DNA of 64,000 bases, from contig QANY01007891.1 of NCBI GenBank assembly GCA_003255025.1, positions 62,001 through 126,000 on the forward strand, read 5' to 3'. The position numbers and the translations under genes are program-made. Under the pieces are notes generated by a model that saw nothing but the letters and a program-made list of their open reading frames with translations, had not been told where the DNA came from and searched no databases. Shown here piece after piece: positions 46,594 through 59,350 of the stretch (positions are counted from its first letter, which is position 1; the number at the start of each line of letters is the position of its first letter). Source of the DNA: Datisca glomerata. Its lineage: Eukaryota > Streptophyta > Magnoliopsida > Cucurbitales > Datiscaceae.

Positions 46594-49500
46594 ATGTCGG
46601 CAGTGATGGCCAACCCTCAAAACCCTAGTAAATGGCGGTTTACATGGGAAGCTCAATCTCACATTCCAACCCTCCGGTTGCTACTTTTTGACTCGTACAC
46701 TAATCCTTCCATACAATGCCAGAATCTGAAGGTTATTCTCGACCTCCCTCAGTCCTTGGTTACAGTTAGCTGGTTTGAAGACCTCGATGTTTCGCTTAGG
46801 GTTCCAATACCTCGGGTTTTGGTAGACGCTGATTCGCCCGTGTGTTTCAGAGCCTTTGATGATCACATTGAGTTGAAGCTCTCTTTGATTCTTCCGGTTG
46901 ATCACCCAATTGTTTTAAACTTTGACTCTGTTCTGGACTTATCTGAAAACCGAGAAAATGAGCATCCCTATGTGTATAAGCCGCTCTTGGTGGCCTCTGG
47001 TAAACTCATATTTTCACCTCTTTATGGTTTAATTATTTCGTTTCTATTCTGTCGTACTTTTGCTTCAGCTGGCTAAGAGGTTTGGTGGAAAAGAGAAGTG
47101 ATGGAAATGGAAAACTTGGATAACTTCTCCATCTTATTCTTTTTTGTCAGTAACTTCTCCTTTTTATTTGTATATCCCCATAGGTTTTTTTCCCGAAACT
47201 CTTTACCCGAGTTTTGATTCTGGTTCAAACATCTGGCTCTTGGTGGTCTCTGGTAAACTCATCTTTTCACATTTTTATGGTTTAATTAGTTCGTTTCTAT
47301 TCTGTCGTACTTTTGCTTCAGCTGGCTAAGAAGTTTGGTGGTAAAGAGAAGTGATGGAAATGGAAAACTTGGATAACTTCTCCTTTTTATTTGTATATCC
47401 CCATAGAATTTTCCCGAAACTCTTTTCTCGTGTTTTGGTTCTGGTTTAAACATCTGTTTGTGTGTGTGTGTGTGTGTGATTCTGGTTCAAACATTTATAT
47501 ATATAGTTTGTGTTATATATCAAAATGGTGAAGTTTTCTCCTTCTCGATTTTTTCCCTTGTAAGGTTGAATTGAAATTCTGAGAAGCAAATGCACAGTAA
47601 TGGGATCTAAGGATGCTTATTTTCATTATGTTTTGTAAATCTGTCCCCTTCTATGTCGGGTCGTGTATCATCCATCTTTCTATTCACAAATTGTTCTTGT
47701 TGTTTTGTTTTCGTGTAACCTGCCTATTCAGATCAACAAAGTCTAGCATCTAGTGGGGGCGTTGATTTTTACTGTAGAAGCTGCTCTTTCAGGTTGACTA
47801 AAAGTCCTATCAGGTAACACATGGTTTTGACCATCAATTTATATGTTCTCAATGTCAATTTGTTACGCTTTATTATTTGGCGATTTAAGGAATGCAAGAA
47901 TGTGAGTTATAGGTTAAGTTTTCACGTTTGTTTCGGATAAGAAGCCCTTAATAATTATGTTATCCAGTGTTCATTGAGAAAGATCAGCATTATTTTTAAA
48001 TCTGGAATGGACATTTACCAAAGGAAATATGAAATCGGAAATCTTATCCAAAGAGGTCTAGTGAAACTATTTTGAGTGACATTGTTGATTTTATTAACTT
48101 TTATATAAATTGCTGAACCAAAGTTCATTCTTGAATTTTTACTTAATGCAGAAGTTTTGTGGAAATGCCATCAGTGCACTGGCGAGAGGTGGCTGATAAC
48201 TGGTTTGGGGCTTGCTGCTGTTCATTTGGAGGTGCAAGCGAGAAGCTGGTGAATAGGTATACTAATTCCTATACATGTAGGAGGGGCATCTGCCTACTAA
48301 CTTCTTCAACAATTACTCTTTCCAAGGATGATCTTGTTGGCTGTATGTACCCAGAGCTCGATGAATTCCAAGAGTTCAAAACTGAACCAGCTTTCACTGC
48401 TGAGAATGGGAGTGCTAAAGCTAACCAGGATTTAGGAAGTAATAATGTATATACAAAGAAATCAAGGTTCCAACATTCTGATGATGAACTTGCATCATAT
48501 GTGGAGTGCAAAAATACAAAAGAAGAAAAAAGTGGTGATGGTTTTTCTGATTTGGTGTCAGTTCCAGGATGTTGTGATCGCAGAGAAAGTCATGTTCTAC
48601 ATCAGGTTGAACAATGCACTCTTCAGGATGTGCGTACAACTTCTCTAGAAGACCAAAAGCCAACTGAAATTTTAGAGGTTCAGGCTAACCGGAAATCATT
48701 TCTCAATGGTTTTCTTGAAAATATTTTCATGGTTCGATCCTCTAATCTTTCAGTCGATATTGAATGGACTGAGTTTTTCTGCCCGCAATGTTCATCTCTT
48801 ATTGGAGCTTATCCTTGCAGTAATAGTAATGCTCCTGAAGATGGTGGAATTCGAATGTTTAAATGTTATGTCTCAACTTCTTTGCCTGTTGGTGGATCAG
48901 GAGACTTGTTCAGGTTAGCATATTCTGGTTTATGCTTTTGTGCTTCTATGTCTGGTTTGATTTGTGAAAAAATTTCTGTGTGATGTTCACGACTGCAGTT
49001 TTAGTCACGTATCCAGTAGCTATAATGCTGTAAAGAATGGTTCCTATGTTCAGACAGATGTTTGAGGGTGCTGTAGGTCGTTTAACTTCTGAAGCTTGAA
49101 ATAAAAACGTAGATAAAATGGCACCACAGATGCACAGCTTAAGTTATAGGGCATGAGAATCCATTCAATGGTGGAATTGAGGCTCGTAGTGCTTGTGAGT
49201 GGATAGGGTGTTATTATGTTTGATGAGTAAATATTTCTTTCTACAAGTCTTTAGACCTCCAATCCAAACTTCCATAATTTATCAAGAGAATAGATTTACT
49301 AGTTGGTGGTATGAAACTTTTTTTAGTAGGACCTCATTTAATTAAAATGGAGTCAGCAAGGATTTGAAAATGATAGCACTGGCAAATAATGACTCATCTC
49401 AACAGGCCGAGTGGCCTCTGACAACATTTTTTTGCCTTAATTTCTTTTCTTTTTTCCCACTCTGTACTTTCGGATATTTCATTTACATTCTATCCTGGAC

Positions 49501-50574
49501 GTAAATTTTGTGCTAATCATTTCAATTTTGACTATAGCAACTATACATTGGAGAGAATGGTCGCAAGTCAGCTATTAGAGTGTGCAGAAGAATCATTATC
49601 ATTTCGTACCGTGGTGAAGGATCTGAACTCCAAATCCCCTTTGCTGCAAATTGTTCTTATAAATACAAATTCTTGGTCCTGTAGTGCTTATTGTTCGGAT
49701 ATGGAATGCTGTAATGAATCAGTTCCAAAGATAGATCTACATCCTGTCATCAAGGTGCTATTTTCTGATTGCAGCAGCAGCGAAGACTCTCAATTAAGGT
49801 CGGTTTATGAATTGAGTAGTTTCTCACTTATAAAAAAAAATGAATTGAGTAGTTTCTCTAATTTCTATCTCTTTCTTATGCGGTTCTGAGAGAATTATTC
49901 TATACAGCTGAAGTAGTAGTTACATTTAATTCAAAAATCAGTCTATCGTTGTTTTTTCCCTGAACTCAGTCTTTCTTGAGTCTTGATAACTGTTGATAGT
50001 AAGCGTAAAACAACTATGCTTTCGAGGAACTTGGGATTCAGTTAGTTACATGGGTTACACATTGAAGGCAGAAACGGTCCAAATTCGCAACATGATTAAC
50101 AAGTGTGATATGACATTTTTGTTCATACAGATCATCTAGTTGGCTATAAGAGTCTTTGTTTATAGAAATTGAAACGGTGGAAAAGGTGTTATCCACGTGG
50201 TATATGCCAATACGATTATCCTACATAATTAGCTTTAGCTGAACCCCTGTTTCTCAATAAACAAACAGAGGAAGTGAAAAACATATCTACTAGATTACCA
50301 ACAACAAAAGATATTTTTGACTATCAGTTAAGTATCCATCTATACTTTCCTTCCACTCTGTTTATTTCTTCAGTCTTGCAGTTGGTAATGGATAACAATT
50401 TGTAAATTGTGCAGGACAATGGAAGATTGGGTTGCTAAAGAATTAGCTGATGAAGTTTTCATGTTCAAGAAACAGATAGAAGACTTCATTGTAGCTCTAT
50501 TACATCGAAAGGAAATTCTTCCGCCTTCATACACTTCTCTCGAAGGTTTGTCTTTATCATCACTCCCAAGGTGA
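46594..50574 (+). CDS. HECT-like E2-binding protein (UBE3D/Ipa1 family)
   Basis: Five exons: 46594-46999, 47732-47813, 48152-48913, 49538-49798, 50415-50574. All borders are GT-AG and the sum is 1671 nt, giving 556 residues. The protein matches the HECT_2 family: 'ubiquitin-conjugating enzyme E2-binding protein', human UBE3D, which binds UBE2C-type E2 enzymes; the yeast member Ipa1 is tied to mRNA 3'-end processing. Visible signatures are an N-terminal beta-rich part (WFEDLDVSLRVPIPRVL), a CRSC pair in exon 2 (FYCRSCSFRLTKSP), the family hallmark EMPSVHWREVADNWFGACCC in exon 3, a second cysteine pair (EFFCPQCSSLIGAYPC), and a C-terminal domain (TMEDWVAKELADEVF) ending SLSSLPR. The start is the first Met; MANPQN four codons on is an alternative. 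Intron 1 holds a tandem duplication that copies the exon 1 donor. Looks functional; the substrate is unknown. Confidence 0.88.
46984..47460 (+). repeat. Tandem duplication across the exon 1 / intron 1 border
   Basis: 46984-47236 is repeated at 47237-about 47460 (offset 253 bp), including CTCTTGGTGGYCTCTGGTAAAC. Both copies therefore carry a GT donor (47000 and 47253). The second copy lacks about 30 bp near its middle. A (TG)n run follows at about 47459-47478. Confidence 0.9.
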
Positions 50575-53250
50575 CATACATCTTTTCTCAAACGGTTGGA
50601 ATTTGTTATTTGCCAATTGTATGAGAAAATGTTCTGCTCTATTTCGACAAGGAGAGGGTGACCATCTAAGAAGCTTTTGAGTTTCAACTAGACAAACCCA
50701 TGCAGTGGAGTAATGGAGAAATTTCGGAAGTATTTGCTTCCAGATCATGGATGGTGGCTAATCTCAAGGATGGTTTTCTTTTGAACAGGGAGCTCTTCTC
50801 CATTTTTTCCACTTACATCCCCCCCCCCCTCCCCCAAGATTAGTTGCTCTTTCAACTTTAGTCACAGTTGTTACTTTGAACAGAATTTTTTTTGAACTTC
50901 AGCATGTCTTTGATAAATTGAGGGGATAACTGTCATTATCTTATAGGAAGTTTGGGCATTTGGGGAGGAGGAGTCTCACCTTGAGATGGATTGCATTCCA
51001 CAAATTAAAAATTAATATAAGACGGGAATTCAAATAATAACATCGACTGCAGCTAATTAAGGGACATAATTAAGAGTATAGTTAAGGGAGTGAGGTCGTT
51101 CATGAATTTGCAAAGCATTACAAAGTCGCATAGTTCTAAGCCAAACTTTGAATTGTTTAAAAAGAGCGGAGGAGAATGTTATTTGGGACTTCGTGTGGGA
51201 TGTAGAGCAAGAGGAAGGGGCATTAGAGCGAGGATGAAGGTTAGGCGTTGGCATGCATATACTTAAGGATATGATTTAGAAATTATTTAGATTTTTTTTA
51301 ACTAGAAACTTTGAATCAATAGAGGCAACTGAAGAAATGATTTAAAGAATGATACATAATGATTATGAAATCGGTATTTTAATGCGTAGAAACACCTGTA
51401 ATAGAAGTGAAGTATTTTCAAACTCAGTCAACGTAATATTTGTTTTTTCTCCAAACATCAGACATGGCAAAACGAGTTGTTTTAACCACAAGTTTCTGAG
51501 TTTACATATCTGACTAATCATATTTGATTCATGCATTGTGTCTTTAGAGTTTTTCTAAAAATGTTAGTGTTAATCATTGACTACAATACCAATGACATGA
51601 TCTCAAGAAATTGTATGTATTTAAAAAGATTTAAATCTATGACTTAAAAGGAACAAACATCTAAGCTAAAGTCTTCATCACTTGGCTTTGCACATTTGGG
51701 CTATGGAGATTGATTGGTATATCTCATCCTAACATACTCGCTCCCATGCCGCCTTCTGACCTGCATGAGTATACAATGACAACTTTAGGACACTCATACA
51801 GATTCATGAAACTACTTGTTGAATGTGATGGCATTTTGATATGACCTGAGCAATGCAACACTGAAATCCCTTCACCTTTGCCTAATGTGCTTGACAATCC
51901 CCTGTAATATGCTCACTTGAGTACTTCTTACTCCAACTATTCTAAGAATCTAGTCGAACCTTGTCTAATAGACTCCTTGTTTGGTTCATCCCCTTCGCTA
52001 ATTGTTTGATCGTGATACCGTTACCTAAGTTCATTAAGTAGGAATGGGTGATAGATCATAGATAGTAAATAACCAGAGCTTTTCACGTAGACGTTTTTTC
52101 AACGAGGATGAGTTGGCACATATGATTATACTTGCTTATTTTTTATAGATGAGGGGGAGTATCTTAGCAATAGCTTCTGACACTTAAGATTGACCTCCAT
52201 CAAGTGCCAGACATGAATATTTTATGAATTTCATATGAGACTATTTACTTACCTAATACAGTCCTGACTTACTAAAAAAAATTTGTTAAAGAAAATGACC
52301 TAATTAAGCATGGCTCTCTCAAATATAAATACCAAGAAAAATATTCCTTGGATAAGTGAAAAGTTCATTTGTTGCTCTTTTAAGATCAGTCTATGATCTC
52401 ACGAATATCAACTTTAAAATAAGACGAACATCAACATGTTTGTGGATGTTTTATAATTGTGGATAAAAATGATATTTAAATTAGTATTGGGCAAAAAGTA
52501 ACAAAACTAAATTTAAGAACAAAACACAAAATTAATCAGTTTGTCCTTGGTGGCAAAAAATGGACACTTCCATGAGTTCCACGTTTGGTTAGCGGTCAGT
52601 TGTGTTGGCATTTGGCTTAATCAAGAAGAGATGTGTGTGTAATCAGATTAATCAATTGATTTCCTTCCCGATGCGATTCGTACGGAATGCACGTCTTAAT
52701 GTCTCTATCGCATCTTCTTCCCGACGAACAGTAATTGCATTTGCATCTTCTTCCTGAAGCTTGGTTCTTTGATTCGGCGTCGACGGAGCTATTACGGTTG
52801 CAACATTTCAGGTGCTTGAAAAGTTCGAATCTTTCAGTTTCAGCATATTTTTCTAGCGCAGCTTGGAATTCACTTTTGCGCCTCAAATTTATAATCAAAA
52901 TGAGTCGAGTATACGAATGTGGTGTGAAACAATAGCTCTTGTCAATGTTATTGCTGCATTTATTTTCTCAAACAAGTAGCCATCTGTCGTGCGCAACAGA
53001 TGGTTATAATTTTAGTGGCATTATTGGATTGTACTGGTTGAAAGAAAAAGGAAGGGGGAAATAATATAGCGAGGGATTCGATTAGTCGAAATTCAGAGGC
53101 TGAATTTTCACCTCGACAATTGATAAGTTTAGCCAAGGAATCCTGCTAGCATAATGAATTCTTCTGTCTACAGGTTTCGTGCTCCTCTTTTCGTTGACTC
53201 CACTATACTCACGAATTTCACTCGCAGGATATGCTTAAACTTTAGCAGCA
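50575..53250. other. Intergenic region between the two multi-exon genes
   Basis: Holds the 3' untranslated part of the UBE3D-like gene and the leader of the next gene. A C-run lies at 50820-50835. At 52617-52898 (- strand) there is a coding-like stretch (EFQAALEKYAETERFELFKH) that breaks frame; I do not recognise it. 53160-53250 is probably 5' leader of the next gene, possibly spliced (TCTACAG at about 53168-53174). Otherwise AT-rich with nothing found. Confidence 0.4.
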
Positions 53251-56200
53251 ATGCAGAAGTATGGGAAACTCTTAGGTCTTTTTTCTTTAAATTTTCTGCT
53301 CGTAGCATTGATAGGTAAGGTTGTCTTTGTTCATTGTGATTTTTTTTTGTTTATTTTTACTCCACTCTTACAAGTTTTTGTTCTTTCATTTCAGCTATTC
53401 TTTTACAGGCTATCCAAGCGATCTCAGTTGCAGTGCCGTGTTCCAACTGCTACGTTCTTAATAACTCTAGTCGGATTGTTGACTTTGTATCCTATACAAG
53501 AGGGTGTAGATTACATGATATTTTAGGTGCTTTAAAAAATATTCAGCATATCTAAATGGCAGTCACATGCAAATATAACATAGGATTTTTGCATATGGAT
53601 TGTTTAAGACCTTGAAATTGATCTCCAGTTCAGGCAGGATTTCTTAGATAGCCTGTCATACTTGTTCATAAACTTAACTGTTGTTTTAACTTCAATATCA
53701 ACAAGTTTTTAGCCAGACAAGAAATGGTGCTCTATTTATTTTGATTGACATGCTTCAATCTGGGTTTCCTTTTAACAATCCTTGAAGTTGTTTTCTCATA
53801 ATTCATTAATCAGACTAACTGGATTGGACATCCATTTGAATATGAGGGGAGGGTAAGTCCTTTTCTGACTGAAGTAAATAATGGAACTTGAAAAGTTTAA
53901 TAATATGTTGAGCTTGCTGTCAAAATTAAAACCTTAATCCAGGCTTACTGAGCCACCTTATATATCTTCATGCAGGACTCTGACTTGGTGGTTCGATTTT
54001 GTAAAGATGTGGAAAGTAGATCTCAATCGGTATTTAGTTTATTCTTAGTCTCTTAAGCTTAACCATTTTTTACTTTTATTGATTCAGACATGTTATATTG
54101 GAAAGGTTTATATGACACTGCACCATGCTTAAATGTTTACCTTGATGTTGTGGGAGAGTTAGCTTCAGCATTTTGAACCTGCTCACCGTCTAGTAATTAT
54201 AGGTAAATCACCATTGTCAAGAAACTAGGATAGATTTTACTCTTTAGGGTTTGCAACGTGTGATAGAGTGCTTTTAAAGTAGTCAGACCCCCACATTTCT
54301 TAGTTGGAACTCTTCTCTTCCTGAATTTTAACATAATAAATCACTTATGAATTCGCAGCTGAAATTGGTTAACTGACATACTTACACAGGGTTATGTAGA
54401 TTTTGGTCGTTTTGGCCACTTTGTTGCTGGTTCAGGGCATGTTGACTTCGTTCAAGTAAGCTCTTTATGAATATTACTTGTGTATCAATCTCAATAGAAG
54501 CTCTATAATGAATTAGTTTCCTATCGTCTTCTATTGTTTGGTAAGCTCAGTTTGATGGATCCAAGATTCTTATAGGAAAAAGCTTTGTTGGTATAACTGT
54601 AAGAGATTCAAATATCAATAGGAAAGACAGATTCTGTTAGGAAGAATGGAGGTAAATAGTGATTATTTGTTCTACATCTTTGTGGAGCTAAAGAGGGATT
54701 AAAAGCTGTTTTAAGTATCCCAGAAAATAAATCTACTGCCAAGATATGTCCTGTTACTGAATTAATTGTCCAATACAGCCCACTCAGAAGGTACGCAGCG
54801 TATTGTGAATTAAATAGGTGAGTGTCAACGAACCAATTTTGATAAGATGAAATTCTGAGACAAAACTGCAATTACTCATCATTTCCTGCCTGTAAGTTCT
54901 TTCCTGAAAAACAAAAGTGGAATGATATTCTCGTAATTTCTGAACTACATTCTCTTGACCTATATAGCATTGATGGAATGAAAGTTTTCAAATTCTGGAC
55001 CTTATTAGCTTGATAAATTAATTTAATCTATCATCGGTCAGGGTTTTTATAATGGTGATCTGGCAAATTGTGAACAGAGTTACGAGAAAATGGGACGCAC
55101 GGCTCAGGTCGGTTTCACATTAACAAAATTCCCTCCTCTACCCTCCCCCAGAAAAAAATGAAATGAATCTTGAATCATGTCATATAATTCTATTCCAAAG
55201 TTTACACCTTTTCAGGACAACTGTCATATTTTCAACTTTTTCAGGTACATGTTATATGTGGAAATTGTTTAAATGGACAGTGCAAAGGTCTGTCATTTTT
55301 TTTTCGTGATTTCAGAGTTAGTTTCTTGTTGCTTCATAATAATTTATGTCCAGAATATATGGGAAGTGCGGGGGCTATGAAGTATATGAGACCCTTCTTA
55401 ATCTGAATAATTTTGTATTCAATCTCTCATGAGTCATGAGATAAACTGCCTGGGAGTTATTTTCTCCATGCTCTCCTGACTCAAATGAGATTGCAAGACT
55501 TTGTTGTTATTGCATGGGATCTTTTAATACGGGAAAGCTGCTCTTTTCTGCCTTTGCTGAAAACTGTTTCCTCATTGTTTCCATGCTTGATTTGCGTTTA
55601 TTAACAATTCCTTATGTTTTGCAACTTCAAATCATTCATTCCTTATCTTGAGATTGGTTTCGCAGATAGATATGTATCCATATAAAGACATCTCTAACCC
55701 ATGTGGGAAAAGATGATTTTGCTCAGATGGAAATAAAAGTTATTAAATCCATGCATGATTAGTGGAAATTCTCCTCAAAACCCCCAAGAACTAAACAAAG
55801 AATATAGGCCATAAAAAATTGCTTGTTCTTTGAAATACCCTGTTCACATATATTTTTATAATATTTCATTTTTTTATTTCAGATGGTCTTGGATGCATCT
55901 GCAATGTGACTTATGAGTCCAGTTGCAGGTCTGTCATGCAATATCTTGACTCTCATTGTGTACAATATCAGGCTTCATTGTTTTTGTTTCAGGTTACATT
56001 TTTTGGTCAATTGCATGACCCTGTACCTTTATATAGCTATCTTATTTTGGATGAATGAATAGATCTAAACAACCTGTCTTGTTGAGTTATTCTAGAATTT
56101 GAGCAGAAAAGAGTATTGGGGATTAGGTTTATCGAACAGTGTTATGTTGGTATCTGTTCTAAAACTGTAACCTGTAGCAGGTCTAGGGAGCTTGTTTTTG

Positions 56201-59200
56201 TAGTTGGTTTGGTTGTCATAGATTTGTCAGTTTTACTTGCTTTCTCCCAGAAGAAAGAGGAATATATTGAAACAATCAAGAATGGAAAGTTCTACTTACA
56301 GTTCTTGAGAAAAAGATGGGATCAAACTAGAGTTGAGAAGTATTTGATGATTGATTATCGGAAGACCATGTGAAAAATTACTGACAGAAAAGGATCTCAG
56401 TGGAAAAAGTCTCAGAATATCACACGTCATATTCATAATGGCAAACTACAAGTTAACTGATTATGTTAGTTTTTGCAGCAGAATTTGAAAAGAATTATCT
56501 GTGTGTCGATTGATATGGAAACATAGACTTGAGTGGTTATTCTGTCTAGAAAAAAAATTAATGGAAATTGGCAACAATAGGGTAATATTCCAAAAACTAG
56601 AATGGTGTTTTTAAAAAATATAATTGTTTGAAAGAGTATTTTGCTTACACTTAGACAATAGCTAATTCATGACTTTTCTGATTATCTCAGAGTTTTTGTT
56701 GAACTTGCCATTCCATGTGAGAATCCAGGCCCGCGTATTTATAAGGGTTTTACTGTTGGTTTTCACCCTCGGTCATGGGAAATTGTAAGAATTTCTGTCA
56801 TGCCTAGTGATGTATGTTGGTCCATTTTCAAAATTACCGACATATCTCCACATGAACTTGTAGGTTTATAATGGCATGACTCAGTTGGGCTATGAGAAAC
56901 CTCACTCTGATTTCAGGTATAAGATCTGTATTTTAAGGCCTGGCCTCCATTCATTTGATTTGATACTAATGGAGAGAACTGTTTTTGTCTACATTTACAG
57001 CTTTAGGACTGAACAGACTCAGGTGGTGCTTTATATGACTGCTATTGCTTCCCTCTCCTCTTTGGTGAAAAGGCCAATAATTAAGGTATCAAACTTTCGG
57101 TAAGCTTACCAGTTAAGCTTACCAGTTTCTTGTCGGACTGGATTCTTTATAGCTAACATTTGTTTTGATCAAACATTCCCAGGTTTTTCCAGAAAATGGC
57201 TTGGAGGTTAAGTTATCAGGCTCAGCGGCAAGTGGGAACCCTCCAACGACCTTGTCTCCCACAATGTTGATAATTGATTGGAGATGTATGGGTTTCTTTT
57301 ATTGCAGAGTTGATATCTTGAACTGTTTATAAATCTTCTAAACATCCAAATATAATGTAATCAGGTGAGACGCCACATGATATGCTATTTGGGGTTAATG
57401 TTACTATCCCTGTGGAAGATTATGAACCCATTCAGTTTTTTCTTACAAAAATGTGTGGTAAGTAAGCTTTTGTCGAACATGTCATTACTAGACGATATAT
57501 ATAAAGTGTATTCTTTTTAGTTGAATTTTGACGAATTGGACTTTTCTTTGATGCTAATTTATAAATAAGGCATGTTATGTGTTGAAGGGTTTCTACTCAC
57601 CTAGGACTTTCTGTTTCTCCTGGTAGTTGCAAGTATCTGTTGGGTGTAGCATGTTTGAATTAGTCTATGCTATGCTATTTGCTACCTAATTCACTGCCCT
57701 TTAAATTGACAAGTTAATTTAGGCAGTGGATTGCTCATATCATGCCGATGCTAATAGTAGGTGTAAGGATATGAACTGAAGAAACCAGCGGTGGTGCATC
57801 CCAATTCATTTTCTTATCTGCAGATGATGTTTTCCGTTCCACTGAAACTCTAGTTGTTTTCACAGTTTGCAGATCTTCCCCATTCTAATTTAGTATCTGT
57901 TCTTATCAATTTTTTTTTTCTTTTTTTCTCTTTTGCAGAGTTTAGGCAGGGCCAGAAAGGAGATTCTTCTAGGGGATGGGCTACATTTGGAGTGTTATCT
58001 TGCATGTAAGAAAATTCCTTTCGTTACTTTCCTGCTGTTATACTTGCACTTGTACACTTAGTGGCTTTGTCAAAATATGTGGAAAAGTTTAATCATAAGA
58101 TGTTTACTCAATCAGTAGCAGTAAATATTTTGAGTATTTTCTGCTATGCATTATAAAAAGTACATTAAACTAGATTATTCCTATGTTTATTGACGTTGTT
58201 TGGTAGTTATGGACAAGATTGCAATGCTTTACTGTGCTTCACTTTTGTAAATGGTATTTTAACTCGCAACTGTCTATCATTAACTTTTAAGCACATTTAT
58301 ATGATACTCAATAAATTTGTTGCTTAAACTAATTGATATGAGGCAGATTTTTCGTCTTATCAACATTATTTTGTGGTGGAGGGTTTATATATAAGACCAG
58401 AGTGGAAGGCCAGGTAAGCTGTTTCTCACTTACCTTCCAGCATTCAAGGTTTATCATGGACCCAGTTTATACACTCCTTAATCATTTTGATATTTTAAAT
58501 ATTTGCAGCGCGGTATTGATGCATTGCCAGGGATGACAATCTTATCTGCCTGCTTAGATACGGTAAGCTTTCAGTCATTATTCAATAAAATTAACCTGAC
58601 CATTTTACTTGCAACTTGGATGATCTGCCTAAAGTTCAACATCATGCAAGCATTTGTTTGTGGAATAACAAAGCTTATTTGAATGAGAATAATAAGACTT
58701 ATTTGAATGACAATTCATTCTTGAATTTTTTTTGCTCGGGTTTCCTAGAAACCCATTCAAGGGCAATCCAACATATCATTTTCAAGTTAATTATCATGCC
58801 TTTGCAATGCGGGCAAATCGTCTGAAGTAGCATGCTACTATGGAAGCGGAGGCAACACTGCTACTATAGAAGCGGATTGCCTCTTGTTCCGTTGAACGTG
58901 AGTCATTATGTTGCAACGCAGGCGTCCATTCAGCGGCCATCCATTCCCCTGAATGGACGGCCGCCATGCATTCCCCTGAATGGACGGCCGCCATGCATTC
59001 CCCTGAATGGACGGCCGCCATGCATTGTCACTAAAAGACAAACATAAAGAAGCAAAAAATAGGGCAGCTTTTTTATAATCTATATCATGTTGCATTCCCC
59101 AACAAGATGGGAACCGTTTCCCTGCTACTACTATCACATTAGAAATTTTGATATGTTCTGTATTCTGTAACCTTATGCGTTGAATATGATTGGTACACGA

Positions 59201-59350
59201 AAACAGGTGAGCGGAGCAGGGCAAAGCTTCAATAGAGTAGAAGACCTGAATAGTGCCTTTGCCAGTGAAGCCTCCTGGGAACGTCCACCGGAATCTGCTC
59301 AAGGAACTCGGACTCCAACTCCAACCGGGAGAAAATACGGTGCAATTTGA
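53251..59350 (+). CDS. ATG27-like type I membrane protein
   Basis: Seventeen GT-AG exons: 53251-53314, 53395-53486, 53814-53852, 53976-54029, 54390-54455, 55042-55107, 55245-55287, 55883-55928, 56691-56784, 56864-56916, 57001-57085, 57183-57285, 57365-57457, 57939-58005, 58347-58413, 58509-58562, 59207-59350. They total 1230 nt, or 409 residues. The layout is a signal peptide (LLGLFSLNFLLVALIAILL), then a cysteine-rich lumenal domain (CSNCYVL, GHPFEYEG, DSDLVVRFCKDVESRSQ, VICGNCLNGQCKDGLGCICN), one membrane helix near the end (FGVLSCIFFVLSTLFCGGGF), and a short cytosolic tail from IYKTRVEGQRGIDALPGM to a TGA. This is the plan of Atg27-like, mannose-6-phosphate-receptor-homology proteins of the Golgi/endosome/vacuole route, with links to autophagy in yeast. 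Function in plants is inferred. Frame is kept across all exons, so it looks intact. The exon 2 donor after GACTTT was chosen to keep frame; a later GT there does not. Confidence 0.85.
58943..59023 (+). repeat. Three-unit 27-bp minisatellite in intron 16
   Basis: Three perfect units of 27 bp: ATTCCCCTGAATGGACGGCC followed by GCCATGC, at 58943, 58970 and 58997. Just upstream, GTCCATTCAGCGGCCATCC is partly complementary to the unit, so a hairpin is possible. Much GC-richer than the intron around it. Confidence 0.97.

Noticed and set aside
52617..52898. - strand frame with helix-like peptide (EFQAALEKYAETERFELFKH)
   Set aside because: Coding-like for a short stretch only, and the frame changes midway. 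No family recognised. It may be part of a leader or an old gene piece, not enough to call.
53409..53526. Alternative exon 2 acceptor at 53409 and donor further downstream in the ATG27-like gene
   Set aside because: The acceptor at 53409 gives a stop soon after, and the later donors put exon 3 out of frame. The chosen 53395-53486 keeps the frame through all later exons.
58794..59302. - strand and + strand frames over the 27-bp minisatellite with repeated peptides
   Set aside because: Product of a repeat unit whose length is a multiple of three. It lies mostly in intron 16 of the ATG27-like gene and has no family match.
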